Positions 4,987 to 7,891 of a stretch of DNA of 7,891 nt are shown piece after piece. Where the stretch lies: positions 1 through 7,891 of the forward strand of contig CADBAC010000079.1 of assembly GCA_902792495.1 (NCBI GenBank), in the 5' to 3' direction. The notes beneath the pieces were generated by a model. It worked only from the letters and a program-made list of their open reading frames with translations. It ran no database searches and was not told the DNA's origin. The first letter of the stretch is position 1. Every line of letters starts with the position of its first letter. Origin of the DNA: Ruminococcus flavefaciens. GTDB lineage: Bacteria; Bacillota; Clostridia; Oscillospirales; Ruminococcaceae. The translations under genes and the position numbers were made by a program.

Positions 4987-6717
4987 ATGGAAGAAAGAGA
5001 CAATATATCTCCTATCGGGAACGAACCTGCTGAAAATGCTGCTCCTGCTGATATGCCGGGCATAGCAGACACAGGAAGTTCCGTTATAAATGAACCTCTG
5101 AAGCAGACACAGACGGTTATCAGCTCCGTTCCTGCGAACAGCACTGAGAATTACGGCACTGCAAACACTACTTCAAGCCCGTATAGTTCATCCGTAGCCG
5201 CTCAGAGCAATGCTCCTGTGAATAATACGGTACAGAGCAACACTTACGGTACTGCAAACACTACTTCAAGCCCGTATAGTTCATCCGTGAATCCGTCCGC
5301 TCAGAGCAATGCTTCTGTGAATAATACAGCACAGAGCAATTCTTACGGTACTCAGCAGTCCGCTCAGACAAATACCGCTCAGCAGACAACTCCTCCGCCT
5401 TCTCAGAACGTGAGAAAGCCCGTTTACGATAAGTTCATGTACGAACCTATCGGCTTCGCAGGCTACGACACAAGGGCACATATCCCGCCTGAAAATCCCT
5501 ACGGCACTATTGCCGAGATGTACAACAGCGGCGAGGATGAAGAGCCTGAGAAGGTCGATGACAAGATAGCTTACAAGCTTGTTGCAGGGCTTATTGCCTG
5601 CTGTCTCCTTGTTTCCGTCATCGGTATCATCTATGACGTTGCCAACAGCAACAAGGCTATGAAACAATTCAAAGCCACCGGCCCCGTCGTCCTCTACAGC
5701 GAAAAGAAACCCGAAAGTGCCAAGGAGTTCGATGAATACAAGGACGAAGACGGACGATACACCACCGAGGGCGTGGCCAAGCTTGTACGTCCTTCCATTG
5801 TTGAGATATACACTTACTCTGACCCTGCACATAAAGACCTTGTAGGCACAGGCTCAGGCATCGTTATCTCAAAGGACGGCTACATCGTTACAAATGCCCA
5901 TGTGCTTGAATCTGACGGCTACCACCTTATCCAGACTCTTGATGAGGAAAACTACAGCGCAACAATAGTCGGCCGTGACGTAAAGACTGACATCGCTGTC
6001 ATAAAGGTAAATGCCAACAACCTCACTCCTGCTACTTTCGGCGACTCTGATGAATCGGTTGTGGGTGAACAGGTCGTTGCAATAGGAAACCCTGCAAACC
6101 TCTCCAGCACAGTTACTGACGGTATCATTTCCGCTATCAACCGTAAGATAAGAAGCGATTCCACCGGCTTCCAGATGGACTGCATACAGACAAATGCCGA
6201 CATCAGCCCCGGTAACTCAGGCGGTGCTCTTGTCAATATGTACGGCCAGGTCATCGGTATCACATCTTCAAAATACGTAAGCTCAATGGTTGAAGGTCTG
6301 GGATTCGCTATAACTATCAACGAAGCCAAGCCGATTATCGAGGAACTTCTCGACAACGGCTTCATTGCAGGCCGTTTCCGTATCGGCATCACTCTTATCG
6401 ATATGTCCAGCGCATCCAAACGTGCAAGCATTGAGGAAGCTATAAAAATGGAACTCCCCGAGAACTTCAAGGGAGTTTACATCCAGAGCATTGACAAGGA
6501 TTGCGATATCGCCAAGACAAAGCTGAAAGAAGGCGACTTCATCACCGAGATAGACGGTACGAAGGTATCCACCTACGATGAGCTTTATGAGGCTATATCA
6601 GGCAAATTTGAAGCAGGGGACACCGTCCCTGCAAAATGCGCTCATCTTGAAAAGAGCGGCATCAGCTACTATGAGATCGAATTCAAACTCATGGAAGATA
6701 CATCGGGCAATTATTGA
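4987..6717 (+). CDS. htrA: HtrA/DegP-type membrane-anchored serine protease
   Basis: This 576-residue protease should degrade or handle misfolded proteins on the outer face of the membrane. Residues 1-190 are a long hydrophilic, presumably cytoplasmic tail rich in Ser, Asn, Thr and Gln, including a duplicated unit (56-119). One transmembrane helix lies at about 195-217. The trypsin-like domain carries the complete triad: H305 in VTNAHV, D335 in KTDIAVIK and S411 in SPGNSGGAL. A single PDZ domain (about 465-570) includes GVYIQSI and LKEGDFITEIDG. Tail, single anchor, protease and one PDZ is the usual Gram-positive order, though the tail is long. The start has AAAGGA (4976-4981) five bases upstream, and the gene lies 2 bases after the kinase gene, so it belongs to the two-component operon. 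The combination resembles Bacillus CssRS-htrA and walRK-htrA associations; a role in envelope or secretion stress is inference. The 3' end overlaps the convergent gene by 7 bases. Confidence 0.96.
   Translation: MEERDNISPIGNEPAENAAPADMPGIADTGSSVINEPLKQTQTVISSVPANSTENYGTANTTSSPYSSSVAAQSNAPVNNTVQSNTYGTANTTSSPYSSSVNPSAQSNASVNNTAQSNSYGTQQSAQTNTAQQTTPPPSQNVRKPVYDKFMYEPIGFAGYDTRAHIPPENPYGTIAEMYNSGEDEEPEKVDDKIAYKLVAGLIACCLLVSVIGIIYDVANSNKAMKQFKATGPVVLYSEKKPESAKEFDEYKDEDGRYTTEGVAKLVRPSIVEIYTYSDPAHKDLVGTGSGIVISKDGYIVTNAHVLESDGYHLIQTLDEENYSATIVGRDVKTDIAVIKVNANNLTPATFGDSDESVVGEQVVAIGNPANLSSTVTDGIISAINRKIRSDSTGFQMDCIQTNADISPGNSGGALVNMYGQVIGITSSKYVSSMVEGLGFAITINEAKPIIEELLDNGFIAGRFRIGITLIDMSSASKRASIEEAIKMELPENFKGVYIQSIDKDCDIAKTKLKEGDFITEIDGTKVSTYDELYEAISGKFEAGDTVPAKCAHLEKSGISYYEIEFKLMEDTSGNY
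5152..5343 (+). repeat. In-frame tandem duplication in htrA
   Basis: Two units, 5152-5244 (93 bases) and 5245-5343 (99 bases), encode YGTANTTSSPYSSSV followed by a QSN-rich stretch. Their first 45 bases differ at only two positions; the units differ overall by a six-base insertion and scattered changes. A third partial start (YGT) follows at 5344. The near identity at DNA level points to a fairly recent duplication, probably variable between strains. Confidence 0.85.
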
Positions 6718-7112
6718 TCCATCAGCCATGACGGACGCTTTGAATTGACTCCGCATACTCCTCCTGTACAGCCTGAAACGGCAAGCAGGAGGAGTTTTTT
6801 TATATCTGCTGTTTCTACTGAAAGAGCAAGTCCGGCTATGAATAATATCACGAATATGACACATCCGCATATAACGCCGCTGACAGCGCCTCTGTGCCGC
6901 CTGTACCTGCCGCATATATACGAACCCGTGTAAGCGCCTGCGGTCAGTGAGAGAGCCGCCAGAACGTCCGTGAGGCCCATATCTTTCAGAAAGAGATATA
7001 TCACAGCTGAAAATACACATCCGCAGGCAGCGGAAACGGCAAGTCCGATGATAACAGAAACTAAAATGCTCATGGGCAGGCTGCTCCACAAGCTTTTCTT
7101 ATGTTTACGCAT
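6711..7112 (-). CDS. Small membrane protein, TIGR04086-like
   Basis: This 133-residue protein has a basic N-terminus (MRKHKKS) and four hydrophobic segments, near residues 13-41, 47-67, 76-98 and 105-121, with many glycines. Its size, helix layout and position next to yajC match the TIGR04086 family of uncharacterised clostridial membrane proteins; this is recognition from memory and not a search. The start at 7112 has GGAGG (7123-7119) six bases upstream. That site lies in the 3' arm of the terminator after yajC, so expression probably depends on read-through. The 3' end overlaps convergent htrA by 7 bases, and its last third contains the htrA terminator. Function unknown. Confidence 0.8.
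   Translation of the reverse strand: MRKHKKSLWSSLPMSILVSVIIGLAVSAACGCVFSAVIYLFLKDMGLTDVLAALSLTAGAYTGSYICGRYRRHRGAVSGVICGCVIFVILFIAGLALSVETADIKKLLLLAVSGCTGGVCGVNSKRPSWLMDQ
6758..6801 (+). terminator. Intrinsic terminator of the htrA operon inside the convergent gene
   Basis: CTCCTCCTG at 6758-6766 pairs perfectly with CAGGAGGAG at 6786-6794; the 19-base loop has an inner GCC/GGC pairing, and a run of seven Ts (6795-6801) follows. It lies 41 bases past the htrA stop, entirely within the coding region of the minus-strand gene. On the minus strand no T-tract follows, so it should end only plus-strand transcripts. Confidence 0.85.
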
Positions 7113-7156
7113 AAAAAACCTCCGTACAGGATCTTTTGTAAATCCTATGCGGAGGT
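7113..7156 (-). terminator. Terminator after yajC that contains the next gene's ribosome binding site
   Basis: Read on the minus strand, ACCTCCG (7156-7150) pairs with CGGAGGT (7124-7118). After one C-A mismatch and two further pairs, AGGAT (7146-7142) pairs with ATCCT (7132-7128) around a nine-base loop. A run of six Ts (7118-7113) follows and the ATG of the downstream gene comes immediately after. The 3' arm contains GGAGG, the ribosome binding site of that gene. The structure should both end most yajC transcripts and mask translation of the read-through. Confidence 0.85.
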
Positions 7157-7164
7157 ATTCTTAT

Positions 7165-7680
7165 TTATTCATCCTTTGAAGCTTTCTTGGACTTCTTTTC
7201 CTTAGCTGTATCGTCTACAACACCTGCTGTAGCAAGTGGAGACTTCTTGGCAGGCTTTTCAGCCTTCATACGCTCAGCAGCTGTAACATTCTCAGTTATA
7301 GCCCAGTTCTTGATCCTGAGCTTGTGCTTTGCGCCGCCTGTCTCGATAACGATGGTATCTTCACCGATGCTTACAACGATACCAACGATACCGCCGCCTG
7401 TAACGATCTCATCGCCGACCTGGATATTAGCCTGCATCTCCTTCATTTCCTGATCACGCTTTTTCTGTGGTCTGATAGCAACAAAATAGAGAAGACCAAA
7501 GAGAATGAGCATAGGCAGACCCATGCTGAGGAAAGCTGAGGAAGGAGTCATTTCCTGTGCTGAAGCAGCTGTAGATGCTGAAGATGCTTCTTCTGCAAAA
7601 GCGGACATTGCTGAGCTGACTGCTATAGCAGCAGTAGAGAGCCCTGAAGCAACAGCGCTTACGATTTTTTTCTTATTCAT
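7165..7680 (-). CDS. yajC: Sec translocase accessory protein YajC
   Basis: YajC is a small single-span membrane protein that associates with SecDF and the SecYEG export channel. The core is clear: a transmembrane helix at about residues 51-69, then the family's IRPQKKRDQEMKEM at 69-82, VGDEIVTGGGIVGIV (88-102) and a short beta-rich cytoplasmic domain to about 131. The 171 residues exceed the usual 85-120. The extra length is an N-terminal part that looks like a signal peptide (MNKKK, a hydrophobic Ala/Ser stretch, then AFA-EE near 27-31) plus an Ala/Ser linker, and a Lys-rich C-terminal tail (about 138-171). The start at 7680 has GGAGA (7691-7687) six bases upstream, supporting the long form. 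The usual secD/secF neighbours are not adjacent downstream; a TIGR04086-like gene follows instead. Confidence 0.94.
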   Translation of the reverse strand: MNKKKIVSAVASGLSTAAIAVSSAMSAFAEEASSASTAASAQEMTPSSAFLSMGLPMLILFGLLYFVAIRPQKKRDQEMKEMQANIQVGDEIVTGGGIVGIVVSIGEDTIVIETGGAKHKLRIKNWAITENVTAAERMKAEKPAKKSPLATAGVVDDTAKEKKSKKASKDE

Positions 7681-7724
7681 ATACTATCTCCATTCTGCCT
7701 TACGGCATAATAATACTAAAGAAG

Positions 7725-7753
7725 ATTATACCATATATCGGGCGATAATGCAA
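7725..7753 (-). promoter_or_regulatory. Extended -10 promoter of yajC
   Basis: On the minus strand TTGCAT (7753-7748) and TATAAT (7730-7725) are 17 bases apart, and TGG directly before the -10 makes it an extended -10 element. Transcription should start near 7718, giving a leader of about 38 bases that contains a small TGCC-GTAA-GGCA hairpin. Confidence 0.8.
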
Positions 7754-7822
7754 GTGGTTTTCTCAAAAAAACACACGTCGCACTTAACCTCGGTACTCAT
7801 ATAGAAACTTTATACGCATTTA

Positions 7823-7859
7823 TCGGGGGAAACCTTTCTGAGGAAAGGTTCTCCCCCGA
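7823..7859. repeat. Very stable 16-bp hairpin at the right edge
   Basis: TCGGGGGA (7823-7830) pairs with TCCCCCGA (7852-7859), and AACCTTTC (7831-7838) with GAAAGGTT (7843-7850), around the loop TGAG with one bulged C at 7851. The following plus-strand bases are ACCCCTTTCC and not a T-run. Read on the minus strand it is followed by TAAATGCG. It is thus not a standard terminator in either direction. Similar sequences recur between genes in Ruminococcus-type genomes as I recall; this was not checked. Confidence 0.6.
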
Positions 7860-7891
7860 ACCCCTTTCCAAAGACTTTTAATAGAATTTTG

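Noticed and set aside
5152..5343. CRISPR-like repeat pattern
   Set aside because: The repeats are in frame, directly tandem without unique spacers, and encode a protein tail.
5952..6470. 172-codon minus-strand frame opposite the HtrA protease domain
   Set aside because: It is antisense to catalytic-domain codons with no start signals, so it is a shadow.
7187..7804. Plus-strand frames opposite yajC
   Set aside because: The yajC reading has clear family motifs, a ribosome binding site and a promoter; the plus-strand frames have none and one runs through the yajC promoter.

Overview
The window looks like a chromosomal piece of a Gram-positive anaerobe of the class Clostridia, most likely Ruminococcus or a close relative in the Oscillospiraceae. 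The evidence is the protein style (clostridial PurD, OmpR-type regulator and HtrA variants, a TIGR04086-like membrane protein beside yajC), strong AGGAGG-type ribosome binding sites, consensus sigma-A promoters, a moderate base composition with AT-rich spacers, and compact hairpin-rich intergenic blocks. This placement is inference from sequence style; no search was run.

Layout. Bases 1-473 hold no supportable gene. They contain several hairpins and a 30-bp imperfect inverted repeat pair about 100 bases apart, which resemble dispersed intergenic repeats. A sigma-A promoter with an extended -10 (474-502) then drives purD (578-1813, purine synthesis) and, 10 bases later, an unknown six-helix membrane protein (1824-2447). 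A clean intrinsic terminator closes this unit (2453-2480).

A perfect TTGACA-17-TATAAT promoter (2640-2668), preceded by repeated TTCAT words, starts a second operon: OmpR/PhoB response regulator (2711-3418), sensor histidine kinase (3539-4984) and membrane-anchored HtrA/DegP-type serine protease (4987-6717). The kinase-protease gap is only 2 bases. The arrangement fits a cell-envelope or secretion-stress circuit in which the kinase senses a condition outside the membrane, the regulator acts on DNA, and the protease handles damaged exported proteins. The stimulus and targets are not visible in the sequence. The 120-base regulator-kinase gap holds two hairpins and a 35-codon open frame whose stop overlaps the kinase TTG start.

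On the minus strand, entering from the right, an extended -10 promoter (7725-7753) drives yajC (7165-7680, Sec translocase accessory) and then a TIGR04086-like small membrane protein (6711-7112). That last gene converges on htrA and overlaps it by 7 bases. The htrA terminator lies inside the convergent gene, and the yajC terminator carries the ribosome binding site of the gene after it. The right edge ends in a very stable 16-bp hairpin.

No wholly new system is evident. The observations most worth checking are an apparent in-frame deletion of the conserved C-terminal motif of PurD, the terminator/ribosome-binding-site overlap between yajC and its neighbour, the possible coupled small ORF before the kinase, and the recently duplicated low-complexity cytoplasmic tail of HtrA.
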